DNA from: an uncultured Clostridia bacterium
GTDB taxonomy: Bacteria > Bacillota > Clostridia > Oscillospirales > Acutalibacteraceae
Direction of reading: 5' to 3'
DNA: 64,000 nucleotides
Assembly (NCBI GenBank): GCA_947623505.1
Contig: CANQGT010000002.1
Location: 112,922 to 176,921 of the forward strand
The notes beneath the pieces are model-generated. The model made no database searches. It saw nothing but the letters and a program-made list of their open reading frames with translations, and was not told where the DNA came from. Both the position numbers and the translations under genes were made by a program. Below are positions 51,271-60,059 of the stretch, in pieces. The stretch's first letter is position 1. Each line of letters begins with the position of its first letter.

Positions 51271-52557
51271 TCAGTTTATTGATTTAAACGCCTGATCAAG
51301 GTCGTGGATTATATCGTCGATATGCTCCGTTCCTATCGAAAGGCGCACCGTGCTGTCATATATGCCCTGTTCCTCAAATTCCTCGGCGGGAAGCTGAGAA
51401 TGGGTCGTTGTTTTCGGGTGGATAACAAGAGATTTAACGTCCGCCACGTTTGCGAGAAGTGAAAAAATTTTTAAGCTGTCTATAAACTTCTTCGCCTCTT
51501 TTTCCCCGCCCTTTATGTCAAAGGTGAATATGGAACCCGCGCTGTTGGGGAAATATTTGTTGTAGAGCGCTTTATATCTCCCGTCAAGCGACGGATGATT
51601 TATTTTCGCCACAAGCGGGTGGTTTGAAAGATATTCCAAAACCTTTTTTGTGTTTTCAACGTGGCGCTCAACACGAAGCGAGAGCGTTTCAAGCCCCTGA
51701 AGAAGCAGGAAAGCGTTGAAAGGCGAAATCGCCGCGCCCGTATCCCTCAGAATTATCGCACGCACATATGTCGCAAACGCCGCCGCGCCTGCCGCCGCAA
51801 CAAAGCTTATTCCGTGATAGCTCGCGTTTGGCTCCGAAAGCTGCGGGAATTTGCCGCTTGCCGCCCAGTCGAATTTGCCGCCGTCCACGATAACGCCGCC
51901 CAGCGTAGTTCCGTGGCCGCCGATGAATTTCGTGGCGCTGTGAACAACTATATCCGCTCCGTATTCTATGGGGCGGAGCAAAAACGGCGTCGCGAACGTA
52001 CTGTCCACAACAAGGGGTATCTTGTGCGCGTGGGCTATTTCCGCCACCGCCTCTATATCGATGATGTTTGAATTGGGATTACCGAGAGTCTCGATAAATA
52101 TCGCCTTTGTGTTCTCTTTGAGCGCTTTTCTGAAATTTTCCGCGTCGTCCGGATCCACAAAGGTGGTGGAAACTCCGAATTGCGGAAAAGTGTGCGCAAG
52201 ATAATTATAAGTGCCGCCGTAAATCGTTTTGGCGCTCACAATATGGTCGCCCGCTTTGGCAAGCGCCTGAAAAGTATATGCCAGCGCCGCCGCTCCCGAC
52301 GCGGTCGCGAGTGCCGCGACGCCGCCCTCAAGCGCCGCCATCCTCTGCTCGAAAACGTCCTGAGTGGAATTGGTCAGCCTGCCGTAAATGTTTCCCGCGT
52401 CCGTAAGATTGAAACGCGCCTGCGCGTGATCGCTGTTGTGAAAAACATATGAAGTGGTCTGGTAGATGGGAACCGCGCGCGCGTCGCTCGCGGGATCGGC
52501 CTTTTCCTGGCCGACGTGAAGCTGTAATGTTTCAAAATGATATTTGTAATCGGACAT
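51271..52557 (-). CDS. metY: O-acetylhomoserine sulfhydrylase/aminocarboxypropyltransferase
   Basis: FETLQLHVGQEKADPASDARAVPIYQTTSYVF, HSATKFIGGHGTTLGGVIVDGG. Confidence 0.95.
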   Translation of the reverse strand: MSDYKYHFETLQLHVGQEKADPASDARAVPIYQTTSYVFHNSDHAQARFNLTDAGNIYGRLTNSTQDVFEQRMAALEGGVAALATASGAAALAYTFQALAKAGDHIVSAKTIYGGTYNYLAHTFPQFGVSTTFVDPDDAENFRKALKENTKAIFIETLGNPNSNIIDIEAVAEIAHAHKIPLVVDSTFATPFLLRPIEYGADIVVHSATKFIGGHGTTLGGVIVDGGKFDWAASGKFPQLSEPNASYHGISFVAAAGAAAFATYVRAIILRDTGAAISPFNAFLLLQGLETLSLRVERHVENTKKVLEYLSNHPLVAKINHPSLDGRYKALYNKYFPNSAGSIFTFDIKGGEKEAKKFIDSLKIFSLLANVADVKSLVIHPKTTTHSQLPAEEFEEQGIYDSTVRLSIGTEHIDDIIHDLDQAFKSIN

Positions 52558-52622
52558 ATCCGTTACCTCCTTAATTATAACTTAAATAATGATAAAATAC
52601 AATTCCGTATCGCGCAGCAAAA

Positions 52623-52685
52623 TCAACATCGCCGCATTCGGTAAAATGAGGAATAAAACGCCGTTTTGTTATAATCGGTTTTCAT
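52623..52685 (-). CDS. upstream ORF / putative cysteine-responsive leader peptide
   Basis: translated by eye: MKTDYNKTAFYSSFYRMRRC*; good RBS (GAAAGGAGAGGCAA-ATG); lies in the metY 5'UTR; the last sense codon is Cys (TGT TGA). Confidence 0.6.
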   Translation of the reverse strand: MKTDYNKTAFYSSFYRMRRC

Positions 52686-52714
52686 TTGCCTCTCCTTTCA
52701 CTAAAGCCATAAAG

Positions 52715-52731
52715 CCTATCGACTTAGTAGG
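52715..52731. promoter_or_regulatory. candidate Rrf2/CymR operator in metY leader
   Basis: CCTA-N9-TAGG interrupted inverted repeat immediately downstream of the -10 element. Confidence 0.4.
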
Positions 52732-52747
52732 TATTTACGTTGATAAA

Positions 52748-52776
52748 AGAATAGCACTTAACAAAACGAATGTCAA
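52748..52776 (-). promoter_or_regulatory. sigma-A-like promoter of metY-cysK
   Basis: minus strand TTGACA (52776-52771), 17-bp spacer, TATTCT (52753-52748). Confidence 0.75.
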
Positions 52777-52795
52777 GCGCTTTTTCAAAAATTTT

Positions 52796-53233
52796 TTATT
52801 TTTTCTGCGGCGCGGTCTTATCGTCAAGCAGGTCGGCAAGAGTTATATTGTCCACAACGTGATTTATCGCGTCGTTTATTTTCTGCCACACACCGACTGT
52901 CGGGCAGCTTCCGTATTTCGGGCATCTCGTCTCCTCCTCGTCCTCTATGCAGGAAATGGGGGCAAGGCTGCCCTCTGTCAGCCGCAATATCATACCCACC
53001 GTGTATTCCTCCGGTTTTCTGGCGAGACGGTAGCCCCCAGCGGAGCCGCGCTCGCTTTTAACATAGCCCGCGCGGTTGAGAGTGGCGATTATCTGCTCCA
53101 AATATTTAATACTTATCCCCTGCCGCTCCGATATTGCTTTTATGGGGATATTTTCCCCGTTGTCGTTTATGGCAAGGTCGATCATAAGGCTTAGAGCGTA
53201 TCTGCCCTTTGTTGAGATTTTCAAAGTTACCAC
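52796..53233 (-). CDS. Rrf2-family transcriptional regulator (CymR/IscR-like)
   Basis: LKISTKGRYALSLMIDLAIN, RQGISIKYLEQIIATLNRAGYVKSERGSAGGYRLARKPEEYTVGMILRLTEG; Cys cluster CIEDEEETRCPKYGSC. Confidence 0.93.
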   Translation of the reverse strand: MVTLKISTKGRYALSLMIDLAINDNGENIPIKAISERQGISIKYLEQIIATLNRAGYVKSERGSAGGYRLARKPEEYTVGMILRLTEGSLAPISCIEDEEETRCPKYGSCPTVGVWQKINDAINHVVDNITLADLLDDKTAPQKK

Positions 53234-53265
53234 CCCTTAGATATAATATATTAAAATCGTCTTTT

Positions 53266-55353
53266 TCAGGCGGCGTTCACGGTTTCTTTTTCGGGCAGGC
53301 GGGAATTTTTCGGCGCTTTTCTTAAAAGCATAAAGGCGAAAAACGCCAAAGCCGAAAACGCGATAACGGTTGATGGCGTAAGCCTGCCGCCGGCGAAAAG
53401 AAGCCCGATACGGTAAATGCAGAAAGAAACGAAATAAGCGAAGCAGCACTGGTATCCTATGGCGAAAGCGGTCCACTTAAAGCTGTTCATTTCCTTGCGA
53501 ATGGCGCCCATAGCGGCAACGCACGGCGCGCAGAGCAAATTGAAAATGAGAAACGAAAATCCCGAAAGCGCGGTAAATCCTTCGCCGATACTGCCGTAAA
53601 GAACGCCGAAAACGCCCACTATTTCCTCTTTGGCGACAAGGCCGAGCAGCGTTGCCACGGCGGCCTGCCAGGTGCCGAAGCCGAGAGGAACGAATATGAC
53701 TTCCGCGATATTTCCGAGATAGGCGAGAATTGAATTGTCCATTCGGCTCACCATACCGAATCTGCCGTTGTAAAATCCGAAATCGGATAAAAACCAAACG
53801 GCGCAGGAGGCAAGCAGTATGATCGTTCCGGCTTTCTTAACGTAACCGAGGCTCCTGTCCCAAGTGGCACGGGCAACGGATCTTATCGTCGGCATATGGT
53901 AATTCGGAAGCTCCATAACGAAAGGCGAAGTGTCGCCTGAAAACAGGCGTGTTTTTTTAAGAATTATACCGCTTGAAATTATGGAGGCAATGCCGATGAA
54001 GTACGCGCAGGGGGCCACCCACCACGCCTTTGAGAAAAGGCCGGAGGCGATAAGGGATATAACGGGCAGCTTCGCGCCGCAGGGAATAAACGTGGTAGTG
54101 ATTATCGTCATTCTGCGTTCGTTTACGTTTTCAATCGTGCGGCTGCTCATAATACCGGGCACACCGCAGCCCGTTCCTACTAAAATGGGGATAAAGCTTT
54201 TGCCGGAAAGGCCGAATTTTCTGAAAAGTCTGTCCATAATAAAAGCTATTCGGCTCATATATCCGCAGTCCTCAAGGAAAGAGAGAAAAATAAACAGCAC
54301 CACGATCTGAGGAACGAACGAGAGAACGGAGCCGACGCCCGCGATTATTCCGTCGGTTATCAGGCTTATAAGCCAGCCGGCGCAGTTTATCGACGAAAGA
54401 AATTGAGCGGCAATGAGCTTTAAACCGCTTTCACCGAAAAGGTTATCGGAAATATAGTCGGCAAAGCCGCCGAAAACGGAAACGGAAATATAATATACGC
54501 CGAACATAATAAGAACAAAAATCGGCAGCGAGAGATATTTGTTCGTAACAAAGGAATCTATCCGATCGGAGATTGGGATTTTGCCGCTTTTTGTGCGGCA
54601 TTCGTCTATGCAGGAGGTTATGTATTTGTATCTCTGGTCGGCGATGATGCTTTCGCTGTCGTCGTCGTAATATTTCTCAACGTCCCTTATTATGCTCTCG
54701 CAGTCGGGAAAATCGGCGGAAACAAGACTGTCGCGCTCAAAAATCTTTGTTGCGAAATAGCGCTTGTGCAGCATATCCGTGCCGTCGGGCAGCATGGCGG
54801 AGATGAAATGCAGCGCCGATTCCACCCTGTCGTCAAAGCTGTGGTGAATGGGCGGAACGCCTTTGTTCGTTCTCGCAAGCTCAACAGCCTTTTTCGCGCA
54901 TTTTTTTACGCCCGTTCCCTTCAGCGCCGAAATCTCAAAGCAAACGCAGCCGAAATGCTCGCTTATCTCGTCAAGATTTATTATATCGCCGTTTCTCTTA
55001 ACGATGTCTATCATATTTATCGCCATAACAACAGGTATCCCTATTTCGCAAAGCTGTGTTGTGAGATAGAGATTTCTTTCAAGATTTGTTCCGTCGATTA
55101 TATTCAGAATAACGTCGGGCTCCTCGTTTATAAGGTAATTTCTGGCTACCACCTCTTCGGGGGTATAGGGCGAAAGGCTGTAAATTCCGGGCAAGTCGGC
55201 GATTATAACGTCCTGCTCGTCCCTGAGCCTGCCCTCTTTTGCCTCAACGGTGACTCCCGCCCAGTTGCCGACGTATTGATTTGAACCCGTAAGAGTGTTG
55301 AAAAGCATTGTTTTTCCGCAGTTCGGGTTTCCCGCAAGCGCGATTTTAATCAT
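53266..55353 (-). CDS. feoB: ferrous iron transport protein B
   Basis: IKIALAGNPNCGKTMLFNTLTGSNQYVGNWAGVTVEAKEG; DLPGIYSLSPYTPEEVVARNYL. Confidence 0.97.
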   Translation of the reverse strand: MIKIALAGNPNCGKTMLFNTLTGSNQYVGNWAGVTVEAKEGRLRDEQDVIIADLPGIYSLSPYTPEEVVARNYLINEEPDVILNIIDGTNLERNLYLTTQLCEIGIPVVMAINMIDIVKRNGDIINLDEISEHFGCVCFEISALKGTGVKKCAKKAVELARTNKGVPPIHHSFDDRVESALHFISAMLPDGTDMLHKRYFATKIFERDSLVSADFPDCESIIRDVEKYYDDDSESIIADQRYKYITSCIDECRTKSGKIPISDRIDSFVTNKYLSLPIFVLIMFGVYYISVSVFGGFADYISDNLFGESGLKLIAAQFLSSINCAGWLISLITDGIIAGVGSVLSFVPQIVVLFIFLSFLEDCGYMSRIAFIMDRLFRKFGLSGKSFIPILVGTGCGVPGIMSSRTIENVNERRMTIITTTFIPCGAKLPVISLIASGLFSKAWWVAPCAYFIGIASIISSGIILKKTRLFSGDTSPFVMELPNYHMPTIRSVARATWDRSLGYVKKAGTIILLASCAVWFLSDFGFYNGRFGMVSRMDNSILAYLGNIAEVIFVPLGFGTWQAAVATLLGLVAKEEIVGVFGVLYGSIGEGFTALSGFSFLIFNLLCAPCVAAMGAIRKEMNSFKWTAFAIGYQCCFAYFVSFCIYRIGLLFAGGRLTPSTVIAFSALAFFAFMLLRKAPKNSRLPEKETVNAA

Positions 55354-56093
55354 ATTTTACCTCTCATCTGCCTCTTTATATATTCGCAGTAATCTTTTAT
55401 TATATCGGTTTCGGTGAGCGAGTAAAGCATACGCGCGCCCACCGCGTCCTCGATCTCGTTGAAAACGGCTCTGCCGCCGTGGAAAACAAAATCAAGCCCT
55501 ATGTAATCATATTCAATAAGCGATGAAATCTTGTCTATAAGCCGAATTTCCCGTTCATTAAGGCGATATGGGGAGGCGCGGCCGCCGAGGCAGAAATTCG
55601 CTCTGAAATCGCAGTCGCTCTCCCTGAGAACGGCGCCGATGATTTTGCCGCCCAAGAGCCACACGCGCAGATCACGCCCGAGATCCGATGCGGGCTTTTG
55701 GTAAACGTACCCCGCCTTTTCGGGAACGGGAAAATCTTTTATAAGCTCCACGCCGCGGCCGCCCTTTCCGAACGACGGTTTCATTACGAGCGGCGGCGTT
55801 TTGTAATCCACGGGCATTATTTCAACGCCGTTTTCCGACATATATTTATAGCACGCCTGCTTGTCGTTTGCAAGCCTTGAAAGGGAGGACGGGTTAAACA
55901 CCCTGATACCGCGCCGCTCAAAGCCCTCGGCTATCTCGTATCTGTCGGTTCTGTTGATAACAAAATCGGCGGGGAGGGAAAAATCCGTTTCCTCCTCGTA
56001 CATCAGGGAAACGCCGAGATATTTTTTGTATTTTTCAACGGAAAACGCGTTGCGCGCGGCTTCCTCACGGCTGTATATCAAAATCCCGTTCAT
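55350..56093 (-). CDS. ATP-grasp (RimK-like) ligase
   Basis: VINRTDRYEIAEGFERRGIRVFNPSSLSRLANDKQACYKYM, VMKPSFGKGGRGVELI, GLDFVFHGGRAVFNEIEDAVGARMLY; ATGA overlap with feoB. Confidence 0.82.
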   Translation of the reverse strand: MNGILIYSREEAARNAFSVEKYKKYLGVSLMYEEETDFSLPADFVINRTDRYEIAEGFERRGIRVFNPSSLSRLANDKQACYKYMSENGVEIMPVDYKTPPLVMKPSFGKGGRGVELIKDFPVPEKAGYVYQKPASDLGRDLRVWLLGGKIIGAVLRESDCDFRANFCLGGRASPYRLNEREIRLIDKISSLIEYDYIGLDFVFHGGRAVFNEIEDAVGARMLYSLTETDIIKDYCEYIKRQMRGKI

Positions 56094-56905
56094 AGTCTTC
56101 TCTTTATTTCCTCAAAAATTTTCGAGCCGACGTCTATACCGGTGCATTCGGTAATATTTATTATATGGGCGTTGCTGTTTACCTCGCAAACTATGCCGCC
56201 GTCAAGTATATCCACTCCGCCGAAGCAAAGCCCTAACTTTTCGCACACGCTCACGGCGAGTGAACATTCGGCGGGCGACGGCGCGCACGGCCGCATTTTT
56301 CCGCCGTTTGTCACGTTTGAGCGAAAATCGTTATCGTTGTATCTCTCCATCGCCGCCACAACCTCGCCGCCGACCACCTCAAGGCGTTTGTCGCGCCCCG
56401 CGGAGTCTGCGATAAATTCCTGCAAAATAAAGGGGCGGTCGGAAATTCGGGCAATGATATCCTCTTTTGTCAGGCAAAGAAACACCTGCTCGCCGAATGA
56501 GCCGAAGCATTCTTTGAAAACAAGGGGCAGGCCCAGAATTTCTGCGGCTTTATCAACAAATCCCGTATAATCCGCTTTGAAATACGCTTTCGGGCCGATA
56601 AGCGTTTTCGGCTGCGGAGCCGTATCGAGCAGTTCTATATAGGTTCGCGCCTTATCGTCGCATTTTTCTATGGCGTCGGCGCTGTTGAAAACCGGCAAGC
56701 CCTCTTTTTCGAGGCGGCGGGCAAGATTTACGTCCTTATCCCAAAACAAAACGAAATCGCATTCGGGGCTTTCGGTTGAAAGTTCAAGATTTGTTTTAAT
56801 CTCAAGGTCTATCCCCTGCTTTTCGGCGCAGCGGAGCAGGGCGCGGTGAAGAACGGCAAATTTTTTGCCGTTTAAAAAATGATTAACCGCAAGCACGCCT
56901 TTCAT
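56090..56905 (-). CDS. ATP-grasp (RimK-like) ligase
   Basis: LEKEGLPVFNSADAIEKCDDKARTYIELL, LPLVFKECFGSFGEQVFL, FGGVDILDGGIVCEVNSNAHI; ATGA overlap with the next gene. Confidence 0.82.
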   Translation of the reverse strand: MKGVLAVNHFLNGKKFAVLHRALLRCAEKQGIDLEIKTNLELSTESPECDFVLFWDKDVNLARRLEKEGLPVFNSADAIEKCDDKARTYIELLDTAPQPKTLIGPKAYFKADYTGFVDKAAEILGLPLVFKECFGSFGEQVFLCLTKEDIIARISDRPFILQEFIADSAGRDKRLEVVGGEVVAAMERYNDNDFRSNVTNGGKMRPCAPSPAECSLAVSVCEKLGLCFGGVDILDGGIVCEVNSNAHIINITECTGIDVGSKIFEEIKRRL

Positions 56906-57004
56906 ATCATCCGCCCTTTTCTCCGATAATTGTATCATTTATCCTTGCTTTTTTCAATGCGGCAGTATAAAATAAATATATTCTTATATTCAGGAGGTAT
57001 AAAA

Positions 57005-58180
57005 ATGACGGAATATACTTTAAAATACGGCTGCAATCCGAATCAGAATCCCGCAAGAATACATATGGACGGCAAAGAGCTGCCCTTTGAGATACTCAAC
57101 GGCAGGGCAGGATATATAAATCTTTTGGACGCGTTTAATTCATGGCAGCTTGTCAGGGAACTGAAAGAGGCAACGGGTTTGCCGAGCGCCGCTTCGTTTA
57201 AGCACGTTTCCCCCGCGGGCGCGGCGGTAGCGCAGCCGCTTTCGCATACGGACAGAAAAGCCTTTTTCGTGCCCGAGGATCTGGAGCTTTCACCGATAGC
57301 GCAGGCATATGTGAGGGCAAGGGGGTGCGACAGGGTTTCGTCTTTCGGCGATTTTGCCGCCCTTTCGGACGAATGCGACGCGAGCGTCGCGAAATTCCTT
57401 GTAAAAGAAGTGTCCGACGGTATAATCGCCCCGTCCTACACCGACGAAGCGCTGGAGATACTGAAAAGCAAACGCCGCGGCGGATACCTCGTTATTAAGA
57501 TGGACGAAAATTACACCCCCGAAGAAACGGAGACAAAGCAGGTTTTCGGGATAAAGTTTGAGCAAAAGAGAAACGACGCGAAAATCACGACGGAGCTTTT
57601 CGGCGATATGCCGACCGCCGTTAAGGAAATTCCCGAAATCGCCAAAATCGACCTGCTCATTTCAATGATAACGCTAAAATACACTCAGTCCAATTCTGTC
57701 TGCTACGCTATGGGCGGCCAGACGATAGGAGTCGGCGCGGGGCAGCAGTCGAGAATACACTGCACACGCCTTGCCGGCAACAAAGCCGATAACTGGTGGC
57801 TCAGGCGCAGCGAAAAGGTGCTTTCGCTGCCGTTCATAGAGGGAATACGCAAATGCGAAGCCGATAACGCGATAGATCTTTATATCGGCGACGACGCCGA
57901 AGAGCTTTACGAAAACGATTTATGGAAAAAATATTTTACGGAAAAGCCCGAACCTTTTACAAGAGAAGAGAAGGCCGCGTGGCATAAAAAAATGGATCTT
58001 GTGGCTCTCGGCTCCGACGCTTTCTTCCCGTTTGAGGACAATATCGAGAGAGCGGTAAAATCCGGCGTAAAATATATCGCTCAGCCCGGGGGCTCGGTAA
58101 GGGACGCGAACGTTATCGAGTGCTGCGACAGCCACGGAATAGCAATGGCAATGACGGGAATACGGCTTTTCCACCACTGA
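57005..58180 (+). CDS. stand-alone AICAR transformylase (PurH-like, lacking IMP cyclohydrolase domain)
   Basis: TEYTLKYGCNPNQNPARI, SFKHVSPAGAAVAQPL, YTQSNSVCYAMGGQTIGVGAGQQSRIHCTRLAGNKADNWWLR. Confidence 0.9.
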   Translation: MTEYTLKYGCNPNQNPARIHMDGKELPFEILNGRAGYINLLDAFNSWQLVRELKEATGLPSAASFKHVSPAGAAVAQPLSHTDRKAFFVPEDLELSPIAQAYVRARGCDRVSSFGDFAALSDECDASVAKFLVKEVSDGIIAPSYTDEALEILKSKRRGGYLVIKMDENYTPEETETKQVFGIKFEQKRNDAKITTELFGDMPTAVKEIPEIAKIDLLISMITLKYTQSNSVCYAMGGQTIGVGAGQQSRIHCTRLAGNKADNWWLRRSEKVLSLPFIEGIRKCEADNAIDLYIGDDAEELYENDLWKKYFTEKPEPFTREEKAAWHKKMDLVALGSDAFFPFEDNIERAVKSGVKYIAQPGGSVRDANVIECCDSHGIAMAMTGIRLFHH

Positions 58181-58190
58181 TCGAGGATAA

Positions 58191-58223
58191 AAAAAGAACT
58201 GATTGTTTATCGGTTCTTTTTTT
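58191..58223 (+). terminator. Rho-independent terminator
   Basis: AAAGAACTGAT-TGTTT-ATCGGTTCTTTTTTT. Confidence 0.75.
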
Positions 58224-58289
58224 ACGATTTTCGTGAATATATATTGATAAAAAAATAACAAAAAGTTATAATATAATCGGGTGAGAGGT

Positions 58290-58469
58290 ATGGAGTTAAT
58301 ATGTGAAAAGTGTTGGTATAATTCCTACGACGGGGAACAGGACGAATACTTTTGCGCATTGCAGCTCGATGAGGACGAATATGAGGATATTTTGCGGCAT
58401 AATTTTGCCTCCTGTAAATATTTCCGCCCCGATACGGGCGAATATGAGATAGTCAGGAGGCAGAACTGA
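58290..58469 (+). CDS. small Cys-containing protein (DUF6472-like)
   Basis: MELICEKCWYNSYDGEQDEYFCALQLDEDEYEDILRHNFASCKYFRPDTGEYEIVRRQN; GTGAGAGGT RBS. Confidence 0.65.
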   Translation: MELICEKCWYNSYDGEQDEYFCALQLDEDEYEDILRHNFASCKYFRPDTGEYEIVRRQN

Positions 58470-59893
58470 TGAAAAGAAATGCCTTGTCCGCGGTCGCCGT
58501 CGCTGTTGTGGGCGTTGTTATCATCGCGGTTGCGGTCGCGGTTTTTAAATTGGACGGCACAAACGCGGATTTCGCTTTTTCGCTTAATGATACCGTTTTG
58601 TATCTCGGCGTGGGGCAGTCTTATCAGATACCCGTTGAGGGAGAAAAAAAGCCCGGATTTAAAAGCTATGACAAAAAAATCGCGAAGGTGGACGAAAACG
58701 GCGTTATAAGCGCCGTAAATTTGGGGGAGACGATTATAAAGGTCGGCTCCGAAAAGCTGGAGCTTCACGTTGTTGAACCTCCTAAAAAGATTGAGATAAG
58801 CGAAAAAAAGCTGACTTTGGGAACCGGCGAGAAATTCCGGCTGTCGGCGCGGGCGGACGATAAAACCGTGTCTTCGGAAATAATCTATTCCGTTTCGGAC
58901 AAAAAGGTTTTGAATATCGACTCAAACGGCTTAATTACAGCGAACGCCGCCGGAAAAGCAACCGTAACGGCGGAGACCTACAACGGCTTACAGGCAAAAT
59001 GCGAGGTCGCCGTTATGAAAGCGCCGGAAAAGATGTCGCTTTCCGCATTCAACAGCAAGCTGTATGTAGGCACGTCATTTGATTTAAAGGCGGATTTCGG
59101 TAAAAACTCCGCCGCCAAGGGAATAGAGTTTAAAACGGATAACGCCGACGTTCTAAGCGTTGACGGAAAGGGGCGCGCAAAGGCCGTCGCGGTCGGCACG
59201 GCAACGGTCACCGCCACCGCCTACAACGGCGTTTCGGCGCAGTACGTTTTCAATGTATCGGAAAAGCCGTATTACATAAGAACGGATCTCGATCCCTCAA
59301 AGCCGATGGCCGCGTTTACGTTTGACGACGGGCCGAACGCGCCGACAACGAGCGGTATATTAAAGACGCTTGAAAAAAACGGCTGCTCAGCCACGTTCTT
59401 TATAGTGGGCAGCAGAACGAAAAACTCAAATCACGCCGAATGTGTAAAGGAAATGGTGAAAAACGGCTTTGAAATAGGCAATCACACTTACGACCATAAG
59501 CATTACGGCTCGGACGTAACTTCGCAGGATATTTCAAAATGCTCGGATATTCTTTACGAGGTCTCCGGCAGTCGGCCGACTATGTTCAGACCGACAGGGG
59601 GATATCTCACCGATAAAATAAAATCCTCCTGCGGCACTCCTCTTATATTGTGGAACGTTGATACGGAGGATTGGCGCAGCAGAAACGCTTCGTCCGTATA
59701 TGCCGCTCTGAAAAAGGATATAAAAAACGGCGGCATAGTACTTATGCACGATATTTATAAAAGCACCGCCGACGCGGTCGAAAAGGCCGTGCCGGAGCTT
59801 GTCAAGAATGGTTGGCAGATAGTAAACGTTTCCGAGCTTGCCTATTACAAGGGCAAAGATCTTCAAAACGGAAAAACATATTACTCGTTTTAA
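58469..59893 (+). CDS. polysaccharide deacetylase with Big2-like repeats, membrane anchored
   Basis: three Ig-like (Big2) segments (DENGVISAVNLGETIIKVG; DSNGLITANAAGKATVTA; DGKGRAKAVAVGTATVTA) plus NodB motifs AFTFDDGPN, IGNHTYDHKHY. Confidence 0.93.
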   Translation: MKRNALSAVAVAVVGVVIIAVAVAVFKLDGTNADFAFSLNDTVLYLGVGQSYQIPVEGEKKPGFKSYDKKIAKVDENGVISAVNLGETIIKVGSEKLELHVVEPPKKIEISEKKLTLGTGEKFRLSARADDKTVSSEIIYSVSDKKVLNIDSNGLITANAAGKATVTAETYNGLQAKCEVAVMKAPEKMSLSAFNSKLYVGTSFDLKADFGKNSAAKGIEFKTDNADVLSVDGKGRAKAVAVGTATVTATAYNGVSAQYVFNVSEKPYYIRTDLDPSKPMAAFTFDDGPNAPTTSGILKTLEKNGCSATFFIVGSRTKNSNHAECVKEMVKNGFEIGNHTYDHKHYGSDVTSQDISKCSDILYEVSGSRPTMFRPTGGYLTDKIKSSCGTPLILWNVDTEDWRSRNASSVYAALKKDIKNGGIVLMHDIYKSTADAVEKAVPELVKNGWQIVNVSELAYYKGKDLQNGKTYYSF

Positions 59894-59900
59894 ACGCTTC

Positions 59901-59936
59901 GGGCGGAGAGCTTTCGGCTCCCCGCCCCGTCTTTTG
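59901..59936 (+). terminator. putative terminator
   Basis: GGGCGGAGAGC-TTTC-GGCTCCCCGCCC then CGTCTTTT. Confidence 0.6.
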
Positions 59937-59957
59937 CGGGCATGATAAAAAAGTTTA

Positions 59958-59986
59958 TTGACTTAAAGCGCGCGTTAATATATAAT
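59958..59986 (+). promoter_or_regulatory. sigma-A-like promoter of purA
   Basis: TTGACT (59958-59963), 17-bp spacer, TATAAT (59981-59986). Confidence 0.75.
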
Positions 59987-60059
59987 TGTTAAAGGCACGG
60001 GATTTTCCGAGCCTGTTTTGCTTTTCAAAACAAGTCATTATAAATCGGGAGAGAAAAAT

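Noticed and set aside
52589-53194. Plus-strand 201-aa ORF overlapping the metY leader and the Rrf2 gene
   Set aside because: Antisense to a recognisable Rrf2 regulator and to the promoter/leader of metY; no protein-family signature.
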